A stretch of 64,000 bases of DNA, from positions 17,794,001 to 17,858,000 of the forward strand of contig CM075101.1 in assembly GCA_037576195.1 (NCBI GenBank), written 5' to 3'. Of this stretch, positions 14,362 to 26,573 are shown one piece after another. The DNA comes from Phytoseiulus persimilis. Its lineage: Eukaryota; Arthropoda; Arachnida; Mesostigmata; Phytoseiidae. The first letter of the stretch is position 1. Each line of letters starts with the position of its first letter. The notes below the pieces were generated by a model. The model did no database searches, had not been told where the DNA came from, and saw only the letters and a list, made by a program, of their open reading frames with translations. A program made the position numbers and the translations under genes.

Positions 14362-16740
14362 ATCGCACAGCTGGCTGAGCAATATTGTTCATCGACCTGC
14401 AGCGGTGAGCGTACGCGGCTCGAACGTCAAAATCGGCGAGGACCAAGGCACACGGTTAATAGTGTTCCCACCGGAGTCATAAGAGAGACTTCAAACAAGA
14501 AAAATGGAGAAAAGCGGAGCCGGAGCGAGCCAGAGTTGAAAAATTTCTCGTTGTTGTTTTTTCACTTTTACAGCTTGCACAAGTCACCGCAGTCGGGGCG
14601 ATATTGCCTCTGGAGGCGACAGGGCGTGCAGTTTCGGCAGGTGTTCGCTTTCTCCGCGCCGCATCCGAAAAGGCTTCATAAGGCGTGGCAGCCGCCGGCG
14701 ACCAGAAAAACGATGAGGGAAAGAGACGTGAAAGGAGTTATAGTGGCGGTTTTTAGGCTTTCGGGTTAGTGCTCTGTTTCCGAGCTGCAGCAAAGCTCGC
14801 AATCGGTAACGGCGCGGCGCAGCCGGCTCTTGTGATCCCTGAAAGTGACCGGAACGGAGCAGCGCACTCTCGGCAGTTTGTTAATGGGACTCGACGTGCG
14901 GCCCCGGGTTCGCCTCGAATACGACTGTCACGTCCACAACTAATACCAATCTTAGGACTAAAGCTTTCTGCCCGAAGTTTTGGTGGCGAAATGAAGTACG
15001 AGAGCCCGTCCGGGTGTCTCCGTCGGGGCATACGCTCTTCGAACGCTTGGATATTCTCGAGTAGAGTCGCGGACATCCGAGCGATACTTTTTTTTTTTTC
15101 TGCTCTGTCTGCCTTGACTCATTTTCCAACTGAGTATTGGAACGCAATCGACCCTGATACGGAAATCTCGCATTTAACCCGTTGTTCATCCTCCATTGAG
15201 ATATTTACTCGGAACCCGGCTACGATGTTCCCCTCGCTTTTCGTCGCTATAGTCCTCCTGTGTTTTCATTCAGAATCGGCCTTGAAGGAAGGACATCTGA
15301 GATCTTCGATTGCGTAGTTAGTGGAGTTCGAATGAATGACAACTTGCAATAGGGTAGTTGACATAGCGAGTCAGCATCCGGCCCTGGAAGCCCAAGATTT
15401 TTCCGATCTCAAAGACATCCCTTCTTCCTCCCGATTTCGACCCTCTGAATCACGATCTCCACGTGAGAATGATACCTAAACTTGATCCCGAGAACTCGGT
15501 TTTCGGCTCATGGGCTCAACGCAGGCCAGAGAGCAATTTTTCTGGGAAACAGCGATGGTTACGCAGCTGTCGGCGCTAGTTCCCTGGAAGAACTGATGTG
15601 AACCTCTCGGATTATATGGAGGGTGTCCCAGGTGCAATGGGAATATTCGGCCCGTCTCTTTTCGGACTCGGCCATCTCGCAACGGAATTCCGAGAATTCA
15701 AAAGCTTCGGATAGCTCGTAGACAGGGTCTATTTGTTCGCTTTCCGAGCATCGCTTGAGGTTTCCGTTTTGTGTGAGTGATTCAATCCGGACACCCGGTT
15801 TTCGTGTCCCATACATCCTTCACCCGCTGCGGAATCTGAGAGGCGAAACGTTGCCCCTCCTCGAGAGGAACGCCGGTGTTTTCAGCGAGTGCGACGGTTT
15901 GCTGATTTGAATCGATCATGCGTTACCATAAAATGAGGATTTGGGTTATTTCGCTTTTTGGCGTGTAGTTCTGAAACTGCGGATTCGACGAAACAAGAAT
16001 TTCGGCGGAAGTTGTTTAATTTGAGCCCATTCAGTGAAGCAGAAACTTCGCAGAACGACTTCCCGACTTCTCGAAATTCCGACACCGACTGGAGATGTTC
16101 CTCAAACCGATCAGAGCTCGGGAACGATGAGAAATAAACATGAAATTCGATCGAGAAATGCTTGAAGATGTCTCGACTCGTGAGGGTGTACGGGAGCGTG
16201 TGAAGGAAGATTATCGGGAGCGTCTTCTATCGTTTCCTTGAGAGACTCAAAGTCTGGATGGTCATGCGTCGACAGGCGCTCGAAGGCGCTGCAGACGTAT
16301 GAGTTGAGCGGGTTCAGGTCTGGGAGCCCCTGATCTTTCGGTTCGAAATGAAGCTGTCTCACTTACCAGTTCCTCAGCGAGCCACTTTCGAACTGAGCTG
16401 CGCTGGAGCCCAGTTCCACTGGAATAAGTGGGGCCGCGCCCCTCGTTCCGCAGTCTGGTTCGGAAAAGATGCTCTCAGGATGGCCCGTCCGCGCTAACGA
16501 ACGCTGGTCCACACGGCTGGCTTGATCGTCGGGGGCCATTCGGGATGAACGAAACATCTCCTGGTCTGGTAATTGAATCCGCATTACTTCTTGTCGCTGG
16601 GTTCTGATCGGTTTGATCAGCATTTGCAGTCGTTGTCGGTATTTCGAGAAGCAGGAAAGTCGTCGGATCTTCCTCAAAACTGCCTGAATAGGTGAATGAG
16701 CTCAAAATAGGCGGTTTTCGCCCTCATACCTTTCTCGCCA

Positions 16741-16766
16741 GATCCGTGGTTTCAAAACCACAGATC
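16741..16766. repeat. Tight near-perfect palindrome
   Basis: GATCCGTGGTTT then CA then AAACCACAGATC: a 12-bp stem with a single mismatch and a two-base centre. Confidence 0.6.
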
Positions 16767-19700
16767 AAGGCACAAAAGAGGCCGTAACGTCTTCTTCCGG
16801 CGATTCCGGCTTCCTCTCGCATTCCTCCCTAGGGACTCGGACACAAAAGACACATTCAGACTCCTTTAATGATCGTCTCTAAGATTCAGCGGCAAATGGA
16901 ATGTATGGGACGCAAAAAATGATGTTCGGGTAGAATCACCCGCGCGAGCATGACATCTCAACCGATCTCAAGAATGCGGAAAAACAGCTCTCTTCACAAG
17001 ACCTCCGGCACTCTCGAATTTTCGGAAATCTTCGCTGCTCATTTGGCGGAGCTCTGTGTTCCATGCGATGGACCAAGGAACTCCTTTCTCGGTTCGGACA
17101 CCCCGTACTTGGCAACTCCAAACGCCGGGACAAGGTCGCGCAGTTACTCGAAGAACCTGATGTGTGCGCTCGTGTATTTGAAGTGGGCTGTCGAGCTTCG
17201 GATCGGCATTTCTTTCGGGAAAACTTCGTTCTCCAAAGCGAACTGTCATGGGTGAATCCTCCGTGACAGAAGGACACATGACAGCTCCGATTTCGACCCT
17301 GTGACCTACCGAGCTCTAGGACCCGATTTCTTTAGTCTTCAAAAGGATGCTTTCTAGCAACTCTCTGACTGAATTCCAAGGGAGGCCCTCGCTCGATCAT
17401 CTCGTCGGCTCGAGTGGTGGAAAACTCGAGAACGAGAATTCCGAGGTGACGAGTTGCAAGGGAATTGGTAAATGCGGAGTTTTTGAGATGCCATCGAGGG
17501 AATGAGAGTTGAAGCGCTCTGAGGGGTCAGCGTGTGGTTCCGATCTGTGCGACAGAAGAACCGCCTCACCCACTTGTGAAACTTCCGTGTTTGAGACTGA
17601 AATCTTATTCAGCTCCGGTCACACGTCATATTCGGGATGAGGATTCCTTCGTGAGCGAGGTAACGAGTTTTCAAACTCGAATTCGGAACGGAATCATCGG
17701 GGCGATGTTTCCCCTCGAGCCAGAGGTTTCTTTCTCTCATCGCCGTCGGCTGAACTGCGGTTGCTTCCGCCGCTGGGAGGTGCAGCGGGCGGAGTTCTCG
17801 GGGAAGCGAACCGGGTTCCTGGCTGGTCTCTGAAGAGAAGGAATCTCATCAGAAATGCCCGCCGTCCAAACGACCGGCGCAGTCACACAGCCCTTGTTAC
17901 ATTCAGACAACTGACTCGGTCCTGAAAGAGTGGTTCAACTCATTTGAAGAGCTGTGGTCACTCGACGACATGCGGGAAAAGATAGCCGTGGTATATTTGG
18001 CGCTCAGCGAAGGTGTGGAGACTGTTAATTTCACAACCGGATCTTAGAGGATTGTGTTGAAGATTCCATTCATCATCAGCACAGTGAACGCCGGCCATCG
18101 TATTGTGAGCTGCGCGGTGGTGCGAGATTTCCGGGGTCCGCGCCAGAAAGGGACTGATAGCCGAGTATCCGGCTTTGTTAGCGGACCGTGGCAGAGTCGT
18201 ACGCTCCATAACAAGCTGCTCGGGTCGAATTCTGAAAGAATCTCATCCCGCGTATCCGAGCACTGACTCCGCGAACTATCCACTTGTGACCGACAACGGT
18301 ACTCGGGAGTCAAAGTTTCGGATGCATTCCAAACAATCAACAGTGCTATTCCGGTTCGATTTTAATGATCGAATCGATTGTTTCCTTTTTGTTCTGACCG
18401 GAGCTCCGGTTCGCTCCGAGGGACTCTTTCCGAAAAAGGTCCTCTCGAAATCGTAATCGGGCTGTCGAACAACTTCGTCGAGTGCTTTTGTATTCAATCC
18501 CGCTCGGCTGGGATTCTGTTCAGATGTCTGCGAGCGCGTATCAGGAATCCCAGAAGGTTTTATTCAAGACGGTGTCATCATCATGTGAGGGAGGAGACTT
18601 CGTTAGAGGTGGCCTCGGGATGTTTCGCTCGAGAATCCAGCCGGGGAATAAGACGATCCCTGTTAAGGATCGCCGTTCCATACGTGATAGCCTGTTTTCC
18701 ACGAGGAGCCTCGAGCTCCGCTCCACGTAGGCCTGTCTTCAAGTTCGACTCGTTCTGTCTTCTCGAGGGCGCCCGGAACTCCGTCCTGACGAACGATTCT
18801 CTGACAGCAAAGAGTTCTTCATTGGGAACGGGAAGGAGAATTCTCGCGTGTGCGAAGCTCTGGATTTCCACTCCGAAGTCGGTTCAGCTACTGTTTCTCT
18901 GCTTGGGACCGAGTTGTGGATGGAAAATGGGTATAATTCTCTCGGAGGTGCTAAGTTTTCTCTCAAGAGTGATGGTAGTCAATCAGAAGGAGGTCTAGAG
19001 AAGCTGAAGGTGAACTTACCTCACAAGTAAACCTCCTGCTCTCGGGTTGTTTGGACGGAGCTCTGCATGATCTTCGGTCCGGTTCGTCTCTCAGAAAATA
19101 TCAGAAAGACTTCACTATTCCGGCTGGGAGCTTTGGGCACCGTGCTAAAGCTTGCCACTATTCACAACGGAGTGATGAGATTCATTTCTCGCTGCCCTCA
19201 GGATGCTACGACTCCGCTCGGTGAGATTTCGGCAAACTATTTTCCGTTGGCGAGCTGTCAACGAGATAGAACCGTGAATACACTGTTTTCGTTCGCTACA
19301 TACGGAATCAATGTTATACTCCAGACGGTTTCTCTTGGATCTGCAACGAGTTTGCGCGCAGTCAACGTGGATACAAAGCCATATCAGCTTCACTTGAACC
19401 AGGTGTATTATCAGGTACGCCCTGCGTATCTCCATCATGTATACAGGGTGGAATTTTTCAGTCGAGAATTTTCAAGCTTGACTTTATTTCGGCCATAACT
19501 TTGTCAATTCTTGGAATTTCACTAGATTATAGAAAAAGATCGATAGAAAGAATCGGGGCGGTCATTCTCATTTTTCGAAGTGGATATGATGGAAAAGGCG
19601 GTCAGGAGATGTTTCTGGATATGACCCATTTTTTTCGAGGTCTCCTTAAAAATTATCGGGGAAACTTCAAAATTCATCGGAAACGCGCGAAAGGGAGCCG

Positions 19701-20104
19701 GTGATTCTTTAGACAACCGATGGAAGTTGCCTCATTCCTTTGGAAAATGGCAAGCGATCGTATCCACCCCTTTTCCGAGGCCCCGCCAATTGGCCAAGTT
19801 CGTTCTCCTCGCTTCCCCCCACATTTCCTCTGGTCTCTCGAGACGGAACTCAACTAAGCGTAACCGAAGGTATCTCTTTGGTTGGGAATAACTCAGAAAG
19901 GTGCGATTCATCCGAATATTGAGCTGCTGGGTCGATCCGACGCTTCTTGATTCGCACCGGAAATTTAGGCGCCCTCGGTCGCCTAAATCGCTCTTAACAC
20001 TAACGAATTTATTGATAGTTTCGCCCCGGTCTCATCATACACTTCAGCCCAACTCGGCACCCCTGGGTGCCAATGTCGGAAAAGTTCGACGACCTCTGGT
20101 ATAA

Positions 20105-20887
20105 ATGGCTCATCGCGCAAATGCGGTCACAGTTATGTCCAAAACTCTGCAAAAGAAAATAACAACAGCCCAAACGGAGGCGGGGAGGTACGCTCTTGGT
20201 ATCCCCAACAGTAGAGTGGCAAACGAATTCGTCACAGGAGAACTGGGCTGGTCTTCGTTCGAGGCGAGAGAAGCCCAGAGCAAGACAAGATATTTCACCA
20301 GAATTAAGTCCATGCCTGACCATAGATGGCCGAAAGCCATACTGAACATGATGGATCTAACCGGAGTCGAAACAAAAGTATATCGGAGAGAACAGGAGTT
20401 ACGCCGTGTATACAAGTGCGAAGACATCACACTGACGTACACGGAACTAGGTACACCTCTACAGGGGATATTCAACAAAGCGATCAAGGAAAGGATACGC
20501 GAAACTGAAATGGCTAACTGGAGAAGCTCGATGAGATACAAAAGTAGCCTGACCCGTTACCGAACCCACACGACTGGAATGGGACATAGAAACAGTCCAT
20601 ACGACAACAGTCGAGGTTCGGCTCTACTGGCACTGAGCCGAGCAGGTATGCTCAGGACCAGAGAATTCAGACAAAACTCCGAACCGGGATTAGATACCAC
20701 ATGCGTTAGATGTGGAGTATACCCGGAAACCCTGAGCCACGTCATCTGGGAATGCAACGAAATATACCACGAGGAAGAGGAAACACTAAATCGACTGGGG
20801 CTCGACGAAAACCCTTCCTCAGAGATGACAGGCCACACCAAGAGACTCCTACAGCAGTGGGAGAAAGAAACTACAAATATCCGCTGA
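20105..20887 (+). CDS. LINE open frame, C-terminal part downstream of the reverse transcriptase
   Basis: 260 codons from ATG to TGA. The segment GELGWSSFEAREAQSKTRYF and the zinc-knuckle-like motif CVRCGVYPETLSHVIWEC (C-x2-C-x8-H-x4-C) are typical of the region after the RT in non-LTR retrotransposons, including those often annotated as tick transposons. An in-frame TAA lies just before the ATG, and no RT motifs are found upstream, so this is the 3' remnant of a longer polyprotein and not an independent gene. Confidence 0.88.
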   Translation: MAHRANAVTVMSKTLQKKITTAQTEAGRYALGIPNSRVANEFVTGELGWSSFEAREAQSKTRYFTRIKSMPDHRWPKAILNMMDLTGVETKVYRREQELRRVYKCEDITLTYTELGTPLQGIFNKAIKERIRETEMANWRSSMRYKSSLTRYRTHTTGMGHRNSPYDNSRGSALLALSRAGMLRTREFRQNSEPGLDTTCVRCGVYPETLSHVIWECNEIYHEEEETLNRLGLDENPSSEMTGHTKRLLQQWEKETTNIR

Positions 20888-20957
20888 GGCAACTCGCCAC
20901 TGAAACGAAAGTGTCATATATACATGAGGATAAATAAATACCAATACCAATACCAAG
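20105..20957 (+). mobile_element. 3' end of a non-LTR (LINE) retrotransposon with (ATACCA)n tail
   Basis: The LINE frame is followed by about 50 bp of 3' UTR and ends in AATAAATACC followed by repeats of ATACCA up to about 20957. A short tandem repeat in place of poly-A is the usual 3' terminus of several LINE clades. The 5' end is truncated and its exact edge is not visible. Confidence 0.8.
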
Positions 20958-23157
20958 GACTTTATTGTATAAGGGACATTTGGTGTGGAGGACTTGTCAG
21001 AAAGAGGACTTGAACTCATGAAGCCCGGAGCAACGAAAACTTCCGGGAGCACTGGGATTCTGAGATCGGTAGATTATGATTCATCTGCTCACTCTCTCAT
21101 GCGATGGGTACCTTATCTGATGATCCCATACTTCAGGGTGACTAATATAATTGCCGAGCAAGTTGGGTTGAAAATGTTTTCGATAGTGCTTTGCTACCCG
21201 CGCGATTCCCAGCTCACTCACTGAAGTACCCGGCTTCGTTCTGGGATTGCGGGTTCCGCGACAGCGGGTTGCGGGAGCTATAATCATCTCCTTGAGAACT
21301 TGGTTCCGATAACATCGACTGGTGCTCTCAGGACACGAGAACGAACACCAAGACATACACGCACTGAGAAATGAGCGTTCGTCCACTTCATGCATTTCGC
21401 TTTGATCTTGACAAAGATAGTGAATATTGAATGTCAATGCTTCGGAGAGAGAGAAAGTGACCAATCACCTCAAGTAGCGAGCTCGCGCAGATAACTCGAG
21501 TCTAGAGGACTCTCACAATACCAGCGAGGTCATTTGCAGGAGAAGTTCGCAGCGAGTGCCGGAAGGATACAACGCCCGCGAATTATTACCAAGAGTTGTA
21601 CAGATGGCACCATGATACCCGAGAACCTCCTTCACATAGACTTCGTCGCGAAACTTTAACACAACGCTTCATGCCGAGAAAGTTGGAAAATCATGATTAC
21701 ATGCTGTATCTGAGGGATGAATGGAGAGATCGTGCGGAGCTGCATCCCAAGATGCTCAGATGTGGAGGCTCACTTGTGGGATCAGGGTCGATCACCTCCC
21801 CATATGCTAAAACTCATGCCGGGTCATGCCCTCAGCGATCGCAGTCAGAGCGGAACCGCGCCCGGTAATCCTTCCCCCTTCATTCTGATTCTAAGCCGGC
21901 CTCGCCAAACTCTCCGGATTCGATCTTCAAATACGTGCCCTGTGCCTAAAACGACCCAGCTCACCTCGGGACATCGAATATTTGGACGGTTCGACCGAAC
22001 CTCTTCAAACTTCGAGCTTGTTGTCGATCTCTCAGAATGAGAATGCTCTGTAGTATTCCATTTATTACATCTTGTCAGCTAGACTTTTCAATGCTCGGCG
22101 GCTTCGAGCTGTCGCTTCCGGAAGTTACTGACTTCGATTGAGCCACAGCTCTATGCCTGAAATAGTGCTCTCCTCTTCCTCGATTGAGTCCATCATTATT
22201 CTCTCCGCACAGCAGGAAATCTCAGCCGCACGTTATCCGCGTCTTTGCTCATTGTCTCCCGGCGCTGAAAGGAATGTCACGAGTCTTTTTGCGCCAAACC
22301 GATCCAGTGGAAATCTGGTGGTCGCTGAGGGTTCCGCTCTTCGCTGAACCCCGTTCCCGTTCGGACTCGATTGGGACGAACCGACTCCAAGGCTCTGAGT
22401 TGGTCTCACACACATCATGGGCAGTACTGCCCCTCCTGTCTCCGAGTTCTGTTCTCGCAGATACTTGTGGTGCTGCGAGATGGAGGATCTGAACTCCTCG
22501 ATACACTCCCCGTCTGCAATCCATTCTGATCAGAGGAAGCCGACGCCAAACAGGAAGAATTTCGGTGGCCTTCCAAGAATTATCTGGTGGTCGTTTTCGG
22601 GCAGCGGCAAATCTCTCCGAAAGTTCTTCGCTTGTGAAGGTAAGCCGATTTGGAGTGAGCACTACTGAAACCGTAAAAGTACTCAGAAGCTCGAAGAGAA
22701 GAATCCGCGAACGGGGAAGGATTCAAGAGGTCATCATTCGCTTGATCAGCTCAAAAGTAACTCGCTGAGCAGCCAATCACTTCGCAGAAATCCTCTCAGG
22801 AGCGTAATTTTGATCTCATCGTATTCCTTGTCTTTTCGCCATTCATTATCCTCTTTTAGCCTGTTACAGCGGCCTGACATGGGGAATCACTGAGCAGCAA
22901 GCGTCTCACGATTGTTGTATCTAAACACGATGAGAAATCGAGATTTTAGAGATGCACGATCAATTCGAGATCTCTATTTACTCTCATTGTTATCGGCTCC
23001 GATGTATCTCGGAACGTAAGATCTTTGACACTTCCTACGAGAATGGGGCATGCTCGGTGATGACTATTCGTGGCGCTCTAGTTGGATAATTACTTCTGCT
23101 AACTTCAATCATCTTATAATTTCAAAAGTCTTATTGACGATTGTGAAAAATCGATAA
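20958..23157. other. No gene recognised between the two transposons
   Basis: Only short frames with no family signature. No continuation of the LINE fragment seen at 24827-26573 was found on the far side of the TIR element, so the LINE either ended there or lost its 3' part. Confidence 0.5.
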
Positions 23158-23623
23158 CACTGCCCGACAGAAAAAACGTAACAAGCAAGCTGACACCTAG
23201 GATGGGGTGAACCGAGGTCGTAGATTCCGAATCTGTTAACCGTTTCCTCGGATTCGCTCTAGTTTTTTTGTTATTTCGATTTTTCGGATTTTCGTGATTT
23301 TTTCCATGTTGGATTTTTTTATCTCTGCTTCTAAGCGAGCCAGACTCATGGAAATTTGGGAACATGTAGACCAGTAACAGAACTATCTCTGGTGAGAATT
23401 TCGTTCCAATCGCAGCCACGGTCAGTGAGCTAGAAGAGATCAAAAGTCAAATTTCGTCGGTGAGCACCGAAAATTGGCCCCTTCTCCCGCCGAAAACGAA
23501 AAAACTATAGTCCCCACAGCCAACTTCCGAAGAGCTTTTTGATAGAGAATTCTATCGCGAACATTTTGAGACAAACTTGAGCGTGATACGACGAGCCATT
23601 CAGTTTTTATGCAGGAAAAACTA
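23158..23623 (+). repeat. Left terminal inverted repeat
   Basis: Pairs with 24351-24826. Shared landmarks are GAGGTCGTAGATTCCGAAT, CCGTTTCCTCGGATTCGCTC, GAGCCAGACTCATG and TTGAGCGTGAT, each present in reverse complement at the right end. Confidence 0.88.
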
Positions 23624-23626
23624 AAG

Positions 23627-24190
23627 TTATTGAAACTCGTCGGAACCAACAAAACGTCTCGTGAGGGACTGCCTCGAGCGGGGCGTTTGCGGGTCATCCC
23701 GTATAAGGGTCCAACAGTAGTCGGCCATCATGTGCACGTCCCATCTTCCCTGGTACCTCTCTTCCATCGTCGCTAAGTCTTGATGGAACCTTTCTCCTTG
23801 TTCATCACTAACAGCACCCAAATTTTTAGGGAAGCGTCCGAGATGGCTGTCTAGATAGTGCATCTTGATGCTCATCCGACACTCTAGGACTCGAAAGCTC
23901 ACAAGCATGTTCTTGACGAGTTGTACGTAGTTTTCAGCTCTCGTATTCCCAAGGAAATTTTGAGCGAGTAGAACAAATGACCGCCAAGCATTGGCTTCCC
24001 GATGGTTCATTGATTTGATGAAAACAGGGTCGTCGATGAGCTTTCGGATTTGGGGTCCATCTGAAACCCCCGCCTGAAGCTTCTGGATGCTCACAGCGGG
24101 TAGCTTGCCGTCGGAACCAAAGCGTCTCTGAGCACGTTGGACTGCCCGGGTCTCAGAAATCCCCTCGATGGCCAAATCGTTCGAATCCAA
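23627..24190 (-). CDS. Open frame inside the TIR element: conserved multi-copy protein of unknown function, possible transposase fragment
   Basis: 187 codons on the minus strand, ending just inside the left inverted repeat. The segment with IKMHYLDSHLGRFPKNLGA, SDEQGERFHQDL, MEERYQGRW and MMADYCWTLIRD resembles, from memory, a protein repeated many times in arthropod and cnidarian genomes and usually left as hypothetical. The upstream part includes RRFGSDGKLPAVSIQKLQAG. The first codon is TTG with a TGA three codons before it, so the N-terminus is missing or frameshifted. Placement between long inverted repeats suggests that it is this element's transposase or accessory protein, but I see no proven DDE triad. 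Confidence 0.6.
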   Translation of the reverse strand: MDSNDLAIEGISETRAVQRAQRRFGSDGKLPAVSIQKLQAGVSDGPQIRKLIDDPVFIKSMNHREANAWRSFVLLAQNFLGNTRAENYVQLVKNMLVSFRVLECRMSIKMHYLDSHLGRFPKNLGAVSDEQGERFHQDLATMEERYQGRWDVHMMADYCWTLIRDDPQTPRSRQSLTRRFVGSDEFQ

Positions 24191-24350
24191 TGTTCGTCAT
24201 CCGCTCGGCTGTCCCGAAGACACAAGAAGCACGGGAACTTGGTGTAACCGGCTTGGTGGCCCAAAAGAATCGTGGTGCCGGCTCACAGCTCACTTGAAAC
24301 TCGGGGCGGTGCAGCTCTGAGTTTCAGGTGGAGGAGTGCTTTCCTCGAGT

Positions 24351-24826
24351 CCAGTTTTTTGCGGATAAAAACTGAATGGATCACCCGATCACGCTCAACC
24401 TTGTCTCAAAATAATCGTGGATGGAATTGCTAACAAAAAGCTCAACGGAAGTTGGTTGTGGGAACGATACTTTTTTGGTCATCGGCTGAAGAAGAGGAAA
24501 CTTTTCGGTGTCCTCCGATGAAAATTGACGCTCGATCTCTCCCAGCTCAGAGACCCTGGCTCCAAAACGCACGAAATTTTCTACCAGGGATAGTTCTGTT
24601 ACATGTCTGCATGCTCCCAAATTTTCATGAGTCTGGCTCACTCCCGGGCAGAGATAAAAGATCCAACAGAAAAAAAATCACGGAAATCCGAAAAATTGTA
24701 ATAACAGGAAAACTAGAGCGAATCCGAGGAAACGGTTTGGGAATTCGGAATCTACGACCTCGACTTACCTAAACCTAAGTTTCAGCTTCTTTGTTACACG
24801 GAAATTTTTTTTTTTGTCGGGCAGTG
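24351..24826 (-). repeat. Right terminal inverted repeat
   Basis: Reverse-complement partner of 23158-23623. Its outer end TGTCGGGCAGTG is preceded by an 11-base T run where the left copy has six As, so the two arms have diverged in a homopolymer. Confidence 0.88.
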
Positions 24827-25628
24827 CAATTAACAGCATCAAAGGCGGCCTTAAAGTCGAGGAATATAACACAGTACAAGCTGATCCATCATTAAAGCTA
24901 CAGAGCCAGTCGTGGATGGTGGAAACAAGAAGAATATCAGTAGAAGGTTTGGGACGAAAGCCGAACCGGCGTGAGTCGAGGAGTCTGTTGACTTCACAGT
25001 GCCGAAGGATCCTATCTGCCACCATACGCTCTAAAACTTTGCTGGCGACGACCGTGATGGAGATGGATCGATGGTTGCTTGGGCCAGTTCTGGACCCCTT
25101 ATTCTTGAAGATAGGCGTTACGTAGGCACGCTTCCATGCACTGGGAATCTTCCCAGAACGGAGGGAGATGTTGAAGACAAGCTGCAGAGGTTTAGCAAGG
25201 CCTGAAGCTGCACGAGTGAAGAGCAGAGGCGGGAATCCATCCGGAGTCACCGTGAGCTTCGCGTCGAGCGCACGAAGCGCACAGTACACGGAGAATTCAT
25301 CCAGCTCGAAGTCAGGCAGCATGTCGGTCGGTGGTATCAGAGAGCCATCCGGGACATGGGTACCGTCGTCGCGCACAAACATTGAAGAAAAGTGCTCGAC
25401 CAGTAGTCCAGCGATGGTGACAGGCGAAGAGTGAACGCTTCCATCCGGTGTTCTCAAGAAGGAGACCCCCTGCCTCCCGCCCAAGCGACTGCGTGCGTAA
25501 CGGTAGAAATACGCGGAATACGCAACTCCTGCCTCAGCGAGTCTTCTGTCGCGCATGACAAGTCTATCAAGCTCCTCAGTGATAGATGAAGAGATGTCCT
25601 CACTACGAGAGTTGACGAGATCATCCAT
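24827..25628 (-). pseudogene. LINE reverse transcriptase, N-terminal half, interrupted
   Basis: Contains RT blocks 0-2 and reaches the first catalytic block, where a one-base shift breaks the frame. The frame then runs out of LINE sequence into the inverted repeat of the adjacent DNA transposon. Upstream in the same strand it lines up with the endonuclease fragment. Confidence 0.85.
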
Positions 25629-25676
25629 GAGTCGGGAAATATGATCCGTAAGAAGGTGTCGTTTTTCTGACCGTTT

Positions 25677-26573
25677 TTAGAGCGGAACGAATGTATGGCA
25701 AAGCGTACTGAAAACATCAGTGAAATGAACATATAGCTCATCAACATCATCTCCAGCATCTGCCGCAATGGAATGCCAGGGAATTATGAGGAGATGGTCG
25801 ATAATCGAATCATAGTCAGCGTTGATGGGATCACGAGACGGAATAACAACTGTGTCCCCATCAAAATTAATCAGAACGCGAAACGCTACGATAGAGTGGT
25901 CTGTACGAAGAGGTGCCGGAGAAACATCAAGTTGCGTCACGAAGTCAGGCTCATTCGTCAGAACATGATCCAGCAGGTTACCACTCCGATGCGTGGGCTC
26001 TGTAACGAGTTGGGTCATTCCATGCATGGCCAGGAAGTCTAACAGAAGCTCCTCTCTCGAAGAAGACCATAGAAGCGAGGCACGTGAGAACGTTTCATGT
26101 TGTCGAAAGACTGACACCGTCTCGCGCCAGACGCCAGTGATGGATTCCCAGGATGGGTCGTCCCGGACTGGGTCGCTGCAGCTGTTCCTACACTTGGCCA
26201 CACGGATTGTGTGGCGTTCCTTCAAATGGAATTTCCTTGGACTCATGTCCGTGGAGAATCTGTTTTGGAATCGGCTCGCGCCGCTGGAGCAGTCCGATGG
26301 TGAGACAGGGACGACAGACCGTGGGGCTGGCGAGACAGTTAGGGAATTGATTCTAAGTGAGGCCGGGACATGGGGCGCCATGTTCGACAGAGGAGCATGC
26401 AAATCTGCAGAGTGGTCTCCGCCGCTCCTGGGATGAGGAAACATCGCAACCGGGACCCCAACGGGCGTTCCAGGTGGCCTCCGAGACAACCTCGTGGAAG
26501 TACTCACCGAACGGAGAACTATTGGTTTGACGGGATGAGATTGCTCGGAGCTGTGCGGATATCGAGCTGACAC
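25677..26573 (-). pseudogene. LINE endonuclease-domain fragment
   Basis: 298 open codons. Only about the last 130 resemble an endonuclease (from REELLLDFLAMHGM onward, with LLDHVLTN and TDHSIV); the first 170 are Ser/Pro-rich and match nothing I recognise. The domain's metal-binding N-terminal residues are missing, so it cannot be active. The first codon is GTG, not ATG. Confidence 0.75.

Larger units (their letters stand above)
847..20104. other. No gene recognised (19 kb, GC-rich at the left)
   Basis: Many overlapping open frames exist on both strands up to about 15 kb, as expected of GC-rich DNA with few TAA/TAG triplets; none shows a known domain or a consistent set of splice sites. Longer examples (1027-1575, 5160-5732, 10008-10358) were read through without recognition. 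The composition becomes more AT-rich from about 15 kb. Could be an intergenic region or the introns and 5' exons of a gene too diverged to identify here. Confidence 0.5.
23158..24826. mobile_element. DNA transposon with ~470-bp terminal inverted repeats, abutting the LINE
   Basis: The left end reads CACTGCCCGACAGAAAAAAC and the right end is its near-exact reverse complement. The similarity continues inward for about 470 bp on each side with scattered substitutions and small indels. The interior holds a single open frame on the minus strand. No convincing target-site duplication was found: flanks are ...ATAA on the left and CAATTA... on the right. Superfamily unassigned; CACTG ends occur in EnSpm/CACTA elements, but the coding frame was not matched to that transposase. 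Confidence 0.85.
24827..26573 (-). mobile_element. Degenerate CR1/Jockey-like LINE fragment (endonuclease C-end plus N-half of RT)
   Basis: On the minus strand the 26573-25677 frame ends with LVTEPTHRSGNLLDHVLTN and RTDHSIVAF, the C-terminal motifs of an APE-type LINE endonuclease (the usual SDH is TDH here). The front of the endonuclease is not recognisable. A stop and frame change near 25680 separate it from the 25628-24827 frame, which carries the RT fingers (PDGFPPLLFTRA, WKRAYVTPIFKNKG, NHRSISI, RRFGFRPKPSTDILL). A second frame change near 24870 interrupts the first catalytic box; the correct frame there would read FLDFKAAFDAVN. Similarity stops exactly at the neighbouring transposon end (24826). 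The RT active-site YxDD box and everything after it are absent. Confidence 0.88.

Noticed and set aside
19480-20966. GACTTTATT at 19480-19488 and again at 20958-20966, as a possible target-site duplication of the LINE at 20105
   Set aside because: The 616 bp between the first copy and the LINE frame show no reverse-transcriptase similarity, so a 9-bp match at that distance is likely to be chance.
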